A DNA stretch of 64,000 nucleotides from Pseudomonas sp. IB20 (GTDB taxonomy: Bacteria; Pseudomonadota; Gammaproteobacteria; Pseudomonadales; Pseudomonadaceae): the NCBI RefSeq assembly GCF_009707325.1, contig NZ_CP046103.1:4102744-4166743 (forward strand), given 5' to 3'. Below the pieces are notes generated by a model. The model had not been told where the DNA came from. It made no database searches and saw nothing but the letters and a program-made list of their open reading frames with translations. The translations under genes and the position numbers were made by a program. Numbering within the stretch: the first letter of the stretch is position 1; the number at the start of each line of letters is the position of its first letter. This document shows, in pieces, positions 54,022 to 61,946 of this stretch.

Positions 54022-55449
54022 ATGTTCCGTTCGCTATTTCGCCTGTCCGCAGCATTGATGGCTTTGAGCCTGGCTGCCTGCGATGACGCTCCCCGCTTCA
54101 CTAAGGCAGAGCCTGGTGAAGCGCGGGCCGGCGGCGCGACGACGGTGAACAAGCGCGACCAGAACGCCTTTTCCCTGCCCTCGGCGAACCTGGCGCCCAC
54201 CCGCCGCCTGGACTTCAGCGTCGGCAACAGCTTTTTTCGCAGCCCGTGGGTGATCGCGCCGTCCACCACCACCGCGCGTGATGGCCTCGGCCCGCTGTTC
54301 AATACCAACGCCTGCCAGAACTGCCATATCAAGGACGGCCGTGGCCATCCGCCGCTGCCCGATGCGCCTAATGCGGTGTCGATGCTGGTGCGCCTCTCCA
54401 TCCCGGATACACCCGCCCTCGCCAAGCTTATCGAGCAGGTCGGCGTAGTGCCCGAGCCGGTCTACGGCGGGCAATTGCAAGACATGGCCGTGCCGGGCGT
54501 AGTGCCGGAAGGCAAAGTGCGGGTCGACTACACACCGGTTAACGTGGCGTTCAAGGACGGCACCGTGGTCGAACTGCGCAAGCCGGCCCTGCAAATCACC
54601 CAGCTCGGCTACGGCCCGATGCACCCGGAGACACTCTTCTCAGCGCGCATCGCCCCGCCGATGATCGGCTTGGGCCTGCTCGAAGCCATCAGCGACGCCG
54701 ATGTGCTGCGCAACACTGACCCAAAAACGGCCGACAAAGAAGCCCTCGTGGGCCGCGCCAATTGGGTCTGGGATGACGCCCAGCAGAAAACCGTGCTCGG
54801 GCGCTTCGGCTGGAAGGCCGGGCAACCCAACCTCAATCAACAAAATGTTCACGCGTTTTCTGGTGATATGGGCCTCACCACGTCCCTGAGACCCTTTGAT
54901 GACTGCACCGACGCCCAAGTCGCCTGCAAACAGGCCCCCAACGGCAACGGCCCCGATGGCGAGCCGGAAGTCAGCGATAACATCCTGCGCCTGGTGCTGT
55001 TCTACACCCGCAACCTGGCCGTGCCGGTGCGCCGTGGCGTCAACACGCCGCAGGTGCTGGCCGGGAAAAACCTGTTCTACCAAGCCGGTTGCCAGGGCTG
55101 CCATAAGCCGACGTTTACCACGGCCGCCAACGCCGCCGAACCCGAACTGGCCAACCAAGTGATTCGCCCCTACAGCGACCTGCTGTTGCACGACATGGGC
55201 CCAGGCCTTGCCGACAACCGCAGCGAATTCAAGGCCGGTGGCCGCGACTGGCGTACCCCGCCGTTGTGGGGCATTGGCTTGACGCAAACCGTCAGTGGCC
55301 ACACTCAATTTTTGCATGATGGCCGCGCCCGCAACCTGCTCGAAGCCGTGCTGTGGCATGGCGGTGAAGCACAAACGGCGCAGCAGCATGTGTTGTCCTT
55401 TAATGCCGAGCAACGTGCCGCGTTGCTGGCGTTCCTGAATTCTTTATAA
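54022..55449 (+). CDS. Di-haem thiol oxidoreductase-like lipoprotein (DUF1111)
   Basis: A 475-residue protein with a lipoprotein signal (LMALSLAAC, Cys about residue 20) and two c-type haem sites: Cys98-Cys101-His102 in NACQNCHIKDGRG and Cys357-Cys360-His361 in AGCQGCHKPT. The segment ARDGLGPLFNTNACQ is typical of DUF1111. Such proteins are annotated as thiol oxidoreductases but the reaction is unproven. It is followed by an imelysin-like and a DUF1513 gene with short gaps, a fixed cluster in pseudomonads tied to iron uptake or iron-responsive proteins. A 10-of-19 Fur-like match lies near 53944. Confidence 0.88.
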   Translation: MFRSLFRLSAALMALSLAACDDAPRFTKAEPGEARAGGATTVNKRDQNAFSLPSANLAPTRRLDFSVGNSFFRSPWVIAPSTTTARDGLGPLFNTNACQNCHIKDGRGHPPLPDAPNAVSMLVRLSIPDTPALAKLIEQVGVVPEPVYGGQLQDMAVPGVVPEGKVRVDYTPVNVAFKDGTVVELRKPALQITQLGYGPMHPETLFSARIAPPMIGLGLLEAISDADVLRNTDPKTADKEALVGRANWVWDDAQQKTVLGRFGWKAGQPNLNQQNVHAFSGDMGLTTSLRPFDDCTDAQVACKQAPNGNGPDGEPEVSDNILRLVLFYTRNLAVPVRRGVNTPQVLAGKNLFYQAGCQGCHKPTFTTAANAAEPELANQVIRPYSDLLLHDMGPGLADNRSEFKAGGRDWRTPPLWGIGLTQTVSGHTQFLHDGRARNLLEAVLWHGGEAQTAQQHVLSFNAEQRAALLAFLNSL

Positions 55450-55480
55450 GCTTTGCCCCACTTACAGAAGGGAGCTCGAC

Positions 55481-56545
55481 ATGTTTCGTCCCAAGTTGTT
55501 GTTCACCAGCCTTGCCGCCCTCGCCCTCGGCGCCTGCTCGCCCCAGGACCCGCAAGCGGTGACCTCGGCGGCCATCGCCAAGCAAGTGATCCTGCCGACC
55601 TACAGCCGCTGGGTTGAAGCCGACCGCCAACTGGCCGTCAGCGCCCTCGCCTACTGCCAGGGCAAGGAAAGCCTGGAGACCGCCCGCGCCGACTTCCTCC
55701 ACGCGCAAAAAGCCTGGGCCGAGTTGCAGCCGCTGCTGATCGGCCCGCTGGCCGAGGGCAACCGCTCGTGGCAAGTGCAGTTCTGGCCGGACAAGAAAAA
55801 CCTGGTGGGCCGCCAGGTTGAACAGCTGGTCATCGCCCAGCCGCAGATCGACAGCGCCGCCTTGGCCAAATCCAGCGTCGTAGTACAAGGCCTGTCGGCC
55901 TACGAATACATCCTCTACGACGCCAAGACCGACATCGCCGACGAAGCCCAGAAAGCCCGTTACTGCCCGCTACTGGTGGCCATTGGCGAGCGCCAGAAAG
56001 CCCTGGCCGAAGAGATCCTGGCCAGCTGGAACAGCACCGACGGCATGCTCGCGCAGATGACCAAGTTTCCGAACCAACGCTACGCCGACTCCCACGAAGC
56101 CATCGCCGATCTGCTGCGTGTGCAAGTGACCGCGCTGGACACCCTGAAGAAAAAACTCGGCACGCCGATGGGTCGCCAGACCAAGGGCATTGCGCAGCCG
56201 TTCCAGGCCGATGCATGGCGCAGCCAGTCGTCCCTGCAAAGCCTGCAAGCGAGCCTAGCCGCCGCCCAGACCGTGTGGGCCGGGGTCGACAACAAAGGTC
56301 TGCGTGGCCTGCTGCCTTCGGACCAGAAGCCATTGGCCGACAAGATCGACGCCGCCTATGCCGCGTCGCTGAAGCTGTTCGCCGCCAACCCGCGCACGCT
56401 GAATGAATTGTTGGCCGACGATGCCGGGCGCCAGCAGCTCAACGACCTCTACGACAGCCTCAACGTGGTCCACCGCCTGCACGAAGGTGAGCTGGCCAAG
56501 GCGCTGGGCATCCAACTGGGCTTTAACGCCAACGACGGTGACTGA
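55481..56545 (+). CDS. Imelysin-family lipoprotein lacking the catalytic His
   Basis: A 354-residue imelysin-like (M75) protein with a lipobox signal LALGAC. In imelysins that keep metalloprotease function the motif is G-x-H-x-x-E. Here the same place reads G137-L-S139-A-Y-E142, so the His is Ser and Glu remains; the active site is therefore doubtful. The second half repeats the first fold, KGIAQPFQADAWRSQSSLQSLQASLAAAQ. Iron-regulated members exist (IrpA, IcmP, EfeM). It is 31 bp after the DUF1111 gene and its stop overlaps the DUF1513 start. Confidence 0.88.
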   Translation: MFRPKLLFTSLAALALGACSPQDPQAVTSAAIAKQVILPTYSRWVEADRQLAVSALAYCQGKESLETARADFLHAQKAWAELQPLLIGPLAEGNRSWQVQFWPDKKNLVGRQVEQLVIAQPQIDSAALAKSSVVVQGLSAYEYILYDAKTDIADEAQKARYCPLLVAIGERQKALAEEILASWNSTDGMLAQMTKFPNQRYADSHEAIADLLRVQVTALDTLKKKLGTPMGRQTKGIAQPFQADAWRSQSSLQSLQASLAAAQTVWAGVDNKGLRGLLPSDQKPLADKIDAAYAASLKLFAANPRTLNELLADDAGRQQLNDLYDSLNVVHRLHEGELAKALGIQLGFNANDGD

Positions 56546-57648
56546 TGATGCTCAGGCGACAGGCTTTGGCGATTGGCAGCGTGCTGCTCAGCGCACTCAC
56601 GTTGGGCGGCTGGACGTTGTTCAAGCAGAAGGGGTTGAAAGGCCCGCTGCTGCTGTCGGCGCGCGATGATGCGGACGGCAAACACTACGCCGTCGGCTAC
56701 CAGTTGGACGGCAAGCAGGTGTTTGCCACCCAGGTCGGCCAGCGCTGCCACGACATCATCAACCACCCGACGCTGCCGATTGCGCTGTTCGTCGCCCGTC
56801 GCCCGGGCACCGAGAGTTACCTGATCAACCTGCGTGATGGCGCGCTGCTGCAGACCATCACCTCGAATGCCAACCGCCATTTTTATGGGCATGCGGTGAT
56901 CCATAAGAGCGGCGACTGGCTGTATGCGACCGAGAACGACACGTCCGACCCGGGCCGTGGGTTGTTGGGTGTGTATAAGTTCGAAGGTGAGCGGCTGGTG
57001 CACACGGGGGAGATTTCCACTCACGGTATCGGCCCGCATCAAGTGTCGTGGATGCCTGACGGTGAGACCTTGGTGGTGGCCAACGGCGGGATTCGCACCG
57101 AGGCTGAAAGCCGGGTGGAGATGAACCTCAATGCCATGGCGCCGAGCCTTGTCTTGATGCACCGCGATGGCAGCCTGATCAGCAAGGAAACCCTGGGCCA
57201 GCAGATGAACAGCGTGCGTCATATGGGGATTGCCAGCGACGGCACTATTCTCACGGGGCAGCAGTTTATGGGGGCGTCGCAGGAGCGCTCCGAGTTGCTG
57301 GCGATCAAGCGGCCGGGGCAGCCGTTTGTGGCGTTCCCGGTGGCGGATGAGCAGTTGCAGGCGATGGGGCATTACACCGCCAGTGTCGCGGTGCACAGTG
57401 AGTTGCGGTTGGTGGCGTTGACGGCGCCGCGGGGGAATCGGTTTTTTATCTGGGACATGGACAGTGGTGAGCTGCGCCTGGATGGGCCGTTGCCCGACTG
57501 CGCCGGGGTGGGTGCGGTGGCGGATGGGTTTGTGGTGACTTCAGGCCAGGGGCGTTGCCGGTTTTATGACTGCCGGCAGACGCCGTTGGTCGCTAAGCCG
57601 TTGGAATTGCCTTCGGGGTTTTGGGATAACCATTTGCATCTGGTTTGA
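56545..57648 (+). CDS. DUF1513 beta-propeller-like periplasmic protein
   Basis: A 367-residue protein with an N-terminal signal/anchor (LRRQALAIGSVLLSALTLGG) and a run of repeated beta blades: VFATQVGQRCHDIINHP, FYGHAVIHKSGDWLYATEND, GIGPHQVSWMPDGETLVVANGG, GHYTASVAVHSELRLVALTAPRG. This fits the DUF1513 seven-bladed propeller. No catalytic residues can be named. ATG at 56545 overlaps the imelysin stop (TGATG), so translation is coupled. Ends the cluster. Confidence 0.88.
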   Translation: MMLRRQALAIGSVLLSALTLGGWTLFKQKGLKGPLLLSARDDADGKHYAVGYQLDGKQVFATQVGQRCHDIINHPTLPIALFVARRPGTESYLINLRDGALLQTITSNANRHFYGHAVIHKSGDWLYATENDTSDPGRGLLGVYKFEGERLVHTGEISTHGIGPHQVSWMPDGETLVVANGGIRTEAESRVEMNLNAMAPSLVLMHRDGSLISKETLGQQMNSVRHMGIASDGTILTGQQFMGASQERSELLAIKRPGQPFVAFPVADEQLQAMGHYTASVAVHSELRLVALTAPRGNRFFIWDMDSGELRLDGPLPDCAGVGAVADGFVVTSGQGRCRFYDCRQTPLVAKPLELPSGFWDNHLHLV

Positions 57649-57660
57649 CGTTGTTGGGGG

Positions 57661-57905
57661 CATATCCGTTGCTGCGGTAACGGCGGCTATTGGTTCCGCT
57701 CTTACAGCGGGTCACTTTTGGAAAAGAGCCCCAAAAGTAACCAAAAGGGCCCCACCACTCGGCACCTCGCCTAGGCTAGTGTGCTGCCGTGTTTTTGCTC
57801 TGCTTTTGCTTCTACCACTCAGGTCGGCTACTAGGCCGCCGTGCTCTGCTTTTGATCTCGATCTGACAGGCCCCGTTAACCACGATTACCGCAGCAACGG
57901 ATATG
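57661..57905. mobile_element. MITE-like element with 20-bp terminal inverted repeats
   Basis: CATATCCGTTGCTGCGGTAA at 57661-57680 recurs as an exact reverse complement at 57886-57905; between them lie 205 bp including TCACTTTTGG and AAAAGTAACCAAAAGGGC. No transposase frame fits inside. I recognise the AAAAGTAACCAAAAGG-containing sequence as frequent in Pseudomonas genomes (memory). No clear target-site duplication is seen. It takes up most of the 325-bp space after the DUF1513 gene. Confidence 0.75.
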
Positions 57906-57923
57906 TATCTCCCCCCCACACAC

Positions 57924-57954
57924 AAAAAAAGGGCCTCGCATCGCAAGGCCCTTT
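57924..57954 (-). terminator. Terminator of the col-linked reverse-strand operon
   Basis: AAAGGGCCT and AGGCCCTTT form a 9-bp stem with a 9-nt loop; on the reverse strand it is followed by TTTTTTT. It is 20 bp past the last gene. Confidence 0.88.
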
Positions 57955-57973
57955 CCCGGGGGTTTGAATCGTT

Positions 57974-58201
57974 TCAACTCTGCGGCCTCATGCCCTGAGA
58001 CATCCCAAACATGAACAACAACAAATCATGATCAGGCTTGACCGCCACACTCGCCTTGGCGACACGCGGCAACAGGCATTGCCCGCTACCTTGCACCGCG
58101 CTGAGCACTTGTGTGCGAGGCTGTTCCCACGCAGCCAGCGCGAGGGCTGCTATGCCCAACGCCCCGACCAGGAACAAACCTCGTGCTATTTCTAGCTTCA
58201 T
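57974..58201 (-). CDS. Small membrane-anchored protein of unknown function (75 aa)
   Basis: A 75-residue protein starting MKLEIARGLFLVGALGIAAL, a signal anchor or signal peptide, then a short tail with GSGQCLLPRVAKASVAVKPDHDLLLFMFGMSQGMRPQS. One Cys. I do not recognise a domain. Its ATG overlaps the stop of the kinase-like gene (ATGA), so it is translationally coupled to the ColR-linked operon and probably works in the envelope. Confidence 0.7.
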   Translation of the reverse strand: MKLEIARGLFLVGALGIAALALAAWEQPRTQVLSAVQGSGQCLLPRVAKASVAVKPDHDLLLFMFGMSQGMRPQS

Positions 58202-58917
58202 CTGGTTAAACCCTTGATAGCGCTGCCAAACGCCGTTTCATAAAAGTAGCTGAGTTTTTTCCAGTCAGTATCACTCCACGACGAATGGCGCCGCAGTTGC
58301 TGCATGTCGTGGGACGCCGCCCGATAAGCGGTCAAACGCTGACGGCATTTCTCAAAATCCAGCAACGCCACTTCCACATTGGCCGAGTCGCCCTCGCCCG
58401 TCACCCGTAAGAAGATGTGCTTGATATACAGGCAACCGTGCTGCCAGCGGCCCTTGTGCATACGTGCCAGGGTGCCCGCCACTTCCTTGAGCACACGCTC
58501 GTGGACGCACTCGCCATACTGCTCACGGCCACCGGCGGCGTACCAATTTTCGATCTCGTCAAAACCATCGAGAGACGCCGTCACCAACAGCGCTTTCCAT
58601 TGATGTTGCGGATCGCGACGCGCCTCGCAGAACACCAGTTCCGGCACCCGCACATCCAATGCACGCAAGCCCTTGAGGGCATCGCGTTCGCGCAACACGG
58701 TCGGGCGCCCGAACGGGTGCAGCACACTGCGGTAGATGTGGCCCGTCTGGCGTTTGCTGTAGAGCAAGCGGCCATTAGGGCTCATCACACGTTGCACACC
58801 GCTTTCACCACCGCGTCGGCGGTTGGGTTCTTCAACCCACTCGCCCTGTTGGCGCCAAAAATAATCAAAGCGTTCTTCGGGAGCTACATGACTGCCTGCT
58901 ATGCACTCAACTGCCAT
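58198..58917 (-). CDS. Lipopolysaccharide kinase InaA-family protein
   Basis: A 239-residue protein of the InaA/RfaP-like kinase fold. It has an early SKRQTGHIYRSVLHPFGRPTVLRERDAL with a conserved Arg/Lys anchor, the catalytic-loop-like GRWQHGCLYIKHIFL, and VALLDFEKCRQRL corresponding to the metal-binding DFG-like segment. It would phosphorylate a lipopolysaccharide sugar or similar. The start at 58917 gives MAVECIAGSH; longer frames run into the methyltransferase. It follows the methyltransferase by 4 bp. InaA genes beside colRS are known in pseudomonads. Confidence 0.85.
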   Translation of the reverse strand: MAVECIAGSHVAPEERFDYFWRQQGEWVEEPNRRRGGESGVQRVMSPNGRLLYSKRQTGHIYRSVLHPFGRPTVLRERDALKGLRALDVRVPELVFCEARRDPQHQWKALLVTASLDGFDEIENWYAAGGREQYGECVHERVLKEVAGTLARMHKGRWQHGCLYIKHIFLRVTGEGDSANVEVALLDFEKCRQRLTAYRAASHDMQQLRRHSSWSDTDWKKLSYFYETAFGSAIKGLTR

Positions 58918-58921
58918 CCTG

Positions 58922-59602
58922 TTACCTCTTACGCAATACATACACTCGCCACATGGCGTACAGCGGTATGAAGTCCAGGGATTCCTGAACACGGAAACCG
59001 GCCTGCTCGAACTCTGCCTCAACAGTAGCAGCCGGTAACACGAACCGGTTTTGGTAACCTCCCTGCTCACCTTTACTGCGACGTTTCACTTCGGCACGCT
59101 TGCGTTTCCAGGCCTTGAAATTGCCGTCCACCCACAGCGAAATAATCACGCTGTCACGGGTAACCCGCTGAAATTCCCGCAGTATCGCCAGCCGGTGCTC
59201 CGGTTCACCAATGTGGTGCATCAAGCGCATGCAGAAGATGCTGTCGACCGAGTTATCCGGCAAATCGATATCAAAAGCAGATGTCTGCAAGGGGCGTACC
59301 CGTTTCACCACGTCCGCCGGCTGAGCGGCGGTCGCGACCTTCAACATCGACTCGGAATTGTCAGCCCCGATAATCACACGGTTGGGTTTTTCAGCCAGCA
59401 GCGGCCAGAAACGCCCGGCCCCGCAAGGCAAGTCCAACACCAGGCCTGGCTCGCCGGCCATAGCCAGTGCGCCGCGCGCCAATTGCTCGTCTCGTTTGTG
59501 GGACAACCGGCGAGCCAGATTGTCCTGATGCTTGAGCAAATAATTCTTCGCGTGCTGATCGTCGTACTTTTCAGAAAAATCGAGCTTGATAGGGGTAGAC
59601 AT
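58922..59602 (-). CDS. Class I SAM methyltransferase of the colRS locus
   Basis: A 226-residue methyltransferase with motif I GLVLDLPCGAGRFWPLLA (SAM site), GADNSESML (motif II), LPDNSVDSIFCMRLMHHIG (motif IV) and VIISLWVDGN. The substrate is unknown; the neighbour InaA-like kinase and ColRS suggest an envelope or LPS target. GGAGATCCGTTG precedes the ATG at 59602. A ColR-like box lies 69 bp upstream. It corresponds to the 'orf222'-type gene that follows colS in other pseudomonads (from memory). Confidence 0.9.
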   Translation of the reverse strand: MSTPIKLDFSEKYDDQHAKNYLLKHQDNLARRLSHKRDEQLARGALAMAGEPGLVLDLPCGAGRFWPLLAEKPNRVIIGADNSESMLKVATAAQPADVVKRVRPLQTSAFDIDLPDNSVDSIFCMRLMHHIGEPEHRLAILREFQRVTRDSVIISLWVDGNFKAWKRKRAEVKRRSKGEQGGYQNRFVLPAATVEAEFEQAGFRVQESLDFIPLYAMWRVYVLRKR

Positions 59603-59670
59603 CAACGGATCTCCAGTAGCTGTTGCCTACAACCTTAAGCAGCTAACTGTGATCAACAGGTCAACCCGTT

Positions 59671-59683
59671 GTGAAAAACTTGT
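59671..59683 (-). promoter_or_regulatory. ColR-like box before the methyltransferase gene
   Basis: On the reverse strand ACAAGTTTTTCAC, identical to 13 bases of the box at 61867-61879. It fits the TTTTTCAC core of the ColR consensus but only part of the upstream half. Confidence 0.55.
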
Positions 59684-59791
59684 CCTGTCCAGCCTCATAC
59701 ATTTCAAGACTTTACAGACACAATCAGTGGCATGGGGCCATCTTCGCCGAAAAGCACGGTATCTGCCGCAGGACAGCGGCAGGGTGGGAAG

Positions 59792-61072
59792 TCAGGGTTT
59801 AGCCTGGCTCAACTCGACATGAAAGCGGCATCCGTGAGGTTCCATCGTGCTCAGGCTGACGCTCCAGCCTTGGCTCTCGCAGATGCGTTGCACCAACGAC
59901 AAGCCCAAGCCCAGGCCTTCACCGCGCTTTTCGCTGCCGCGCACGAACGGCTCGAACATCGCCTCACGTTTGTCTTCGGGAATACCGACGCCGGAGTCCT
60001 CCACGACAAACCCGCTGGGCTCGAGAGTCAGGCGGATAAAGCCCTGTTCGGTGTAATGCAGGGCATTGCGCAACAGGTTGCCCATCACCGCGTGCAGGAA
60101 CGTGGTGTTGTAGCGAGTATCCAGCGGATTACCCGGCAGGTAGACCAATTCCAGACCTTTTTGCTCGATAGGCTCCCGCCAGATCCCGAGCAAGTCTTCG
60201 GCCACCTGGGTCAAGTTGACCTGCGGCGACATGGCCGCATCATCATGCTTGGCACGGGCCAGCATCAGGAAGGTTTGCACCAGCTCGCGCATCTCTTCAC
60301 AGGCACGGGCGATTCGCAGCACTTGGTTGCGACCGCGCTGATCAATCGCCGGGTTCTCCAGCAGCAGTTCGCAGGAGCTGGCCAGTACCATTAACGGCGT
60401 GCGCAATTCATGGCTTACATCACTGGTAAACAGCTGCTCGCGGGACAACGCCTGACGCAAGCGGCCCAGGGTGGCGTCGAAAGCCACGGCCAGCTCGCCG
60501 ACTTCATCGGCCGCATAATCCGGCGCCAACGGCGGCGCCAAACCCAGCAACTGGTCGCGATGACGCACTTGGCGGGCCAGCCGCACCACCGGCGCCATTA
60601 CTTTGCGCGCCAGCACCCAACCGAGGAACACCGCCAGCGCCAGGCTGAGCACAAAGCCCACCAGCACCACGGCAAACAGCACGCGCTCGCGCTCTTCAAA
60701 ATCGCTTTGGTCTTGCAGCAGGACATAGCGTCGACCATCCACCACTTCGACCATAGCGTGGTACGACAGCGACTCGCGGAACACCTCATGAAAACCCGGC
60801 TCCAGGTGGCGCAAATCCTTGGGCAGCTCGAAATCCCCACGCCCACCGCTGAAATAAAACAGCTGGTCGGGCTCCGGGCGGTGGCTCCAGTCCTCAACGC
60901 TGTCCATCAGCAGCAGGCGTTGCAAGTCGCCACCCAAGCCTGCCGAGATCAGCTTTTCTTCCACCAGGTGTACCGTTGCAACGATGCCCATGGCGAACGC
61001 CCCCGCCACCAACGCGCTCATCAAGGCGAAGGCGATGATGATCCGCTGGGCAAGGCTTTGCTTAAACTCCAT
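59792..61072 (-). CDS. colS: Sensor histidine kinase ColS
   Basis: A 426-residue sensor kinase. First membrane segment 10-32, periplasmic domain 33-130, second membrane segment 131-155, HAMP, then H-box SDVSHELRTPLMVL with His221 and ATPase NLLRNALHYT, DSGVGIPED, GEGLGLGLSL. The periplasmic part has His35, Glu38, His105 and E126-x-x-E129, which equal the metal-sensing residues reported for P. putida ColS (zinc/iron). It overlaps colR by 11 bp. ColS responds to excess Zn/Fe and membrane stress. Confidence 0.95.
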   Translation of the reverse strand: MEFKQSLAQRIIIAFALMSALVAGAFAMGIVATVHLVEEKLISAGLGGDLQRLLLMDSVEDWSHRPEPDQLFYFSGGRGDFELPKDLRHLEPGFHEVFRESLSYHAMVEVVDGRRYVLLQDQSDFEERERVLFAVVLVGFVLSLALAVFLGWVLARKVMAPVVRLARQVRHRDQLLGLAPPLAPDYAADEVGELAVAFDATLGRLRQALSREQLFTSDVSHELRTPLMVLASSCELLLENPAIDQRGRNQVLRIARACEEMRELVQTFLMLARAKHDDAAMSPQVNLTQVAEDLLGIWREPIEQKGLELVYLPGNPLDTRYNTTFLHAVMGNLLRNALHYTEQGFIRLTLEPSGFVVEDSGVGIPEDKREAMFEPFVRGSEKRGEGLGLGLSLVQRICESQGWSVSLSTMEPHGCRFHVELSQAKP

Positions 61073-61745
61073 CACGACCCTCGGCCAGGCGATAACCCAC
61101 ACCGTGCACCGTTTGCAGCAGCGGCTTGGCGAAGGGTTTATCGATCACTTGGCGCAATTGGTGGACGTGGCTGCGCAGGCTGTCGCTGTCTGGGCAGTCG
61201 TCGCCCCACAAGGCTTCTTCGAGAATTTCCCGGCGCAGCACGTGGGGGCTCTTCTGCATCAACACCGCGAGCAACTTCAAGCCAACAGGGTTGAGTTTCA
61301 GCAGCCGCCCTTCGCGAGTGACTTCCAGGGTATCGAGGTCGTAATGCAGGTCAGCCACCTGCAGGGCACGGCGTCCACCTCCTTGGGCACGGCGCAGCAC
61401 GGCTTCGATGCGGGCGGCCAATTCCGACAAGGCAAAGGGTTTGAGCAGGTAATCATCGGCGCCGGACTTGAAGCCCTGCAGCCGGTCATCCAATTGGTCG
61501 CGGGCGGTGAGCATGATCACCGGCGTATCGCGACGGGCGTCTTCACGCAGGCGTTTGCACAAGGTGTAGCCATCGATGCCGGGCAGCATGATGTCGAGCA
61601 CGATCAAGTCGTAATGCTCAGTGGCGGCCAGGTGCAGGCCCGATAACCCGTCCTGCGCACAGTCCACGGTGTAGCCCTTCAGCCCCAGGTAATCGGCCAG
61701 GTTGGCCAGAATATCGCGGTTGTCTTCAACCAATAGAATTCGCAT
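61062..61745 (-). CDS. colR: Response regulator ColR
   Basis: A 227-residue OmpR-family regulator: Glu7/Asp8, phospho-acceptor Asp51 (VLDIMLPGIDG), KPFALSELAARIEAVLRR, and the winged helix HVHQLRQVIDKPFAKPLLQTVHGVGYRL. It activates envelope genes, including LPS-modifying enzymes, in response to ColS. It lies divergent from the LTA-synthase-family gene with a ColR-like box in the shared region. Confidence 0.97.
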   Translation of the reverse strand: MRILLVEDNRDILANLADYLGLKGYTVDCAQDGLSGLHLAATEHYDLIVLDIMLPGIDGYTLCKRLREDARRDTPVIMLTARDQLDDRLQGFKSGADDYLLKPFALSELAARIEAVLRRAQGGGRRALQVADLHYDLDTLEVTREGRLLKLNPVGLKLLAVLMQKSPHVLRREILEEALWGDDCPDSDSLRSHVHQLRQVIDKPFAKPLLQTVHGVGYRLAEGRDGV

Positions 61746-61863
61746 GGGCAGTGTCTCCGTTCTTTCGTGCCAGCCGTGTTGGCTCGCGCAGCTTAAGGCC
61801 AACGGTGGCTCAGGGATAGACCTCAAAGGCCTGTCGATAAAGGTTTTCAACCAATTACACAAG

Positions 61864-61879
61864 CCAACAAGTTTTTCAC
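61864..61879 (+). promoter_or_regulatory. ColR-like box before the sulfatase gene
   Basis: CCAACAAGTTTTTCAC fits the published ColR consensus (T/C)(T/C)NA(C/G)NN(T/C)TTTTTCAC at 15 of 16 positions. The mismatch is G before the T run. It lies 67 bp upstream of the sulfatase start and 118 bp upstream of the colR start. Confidence 0.65.
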
Positions 61880-61946
61880 TATAGCTTCACAAACTGACTA
61901 CAGCGTCAGGCCGAAGATCACCGCCATTGATATAAGGAACATAGAC

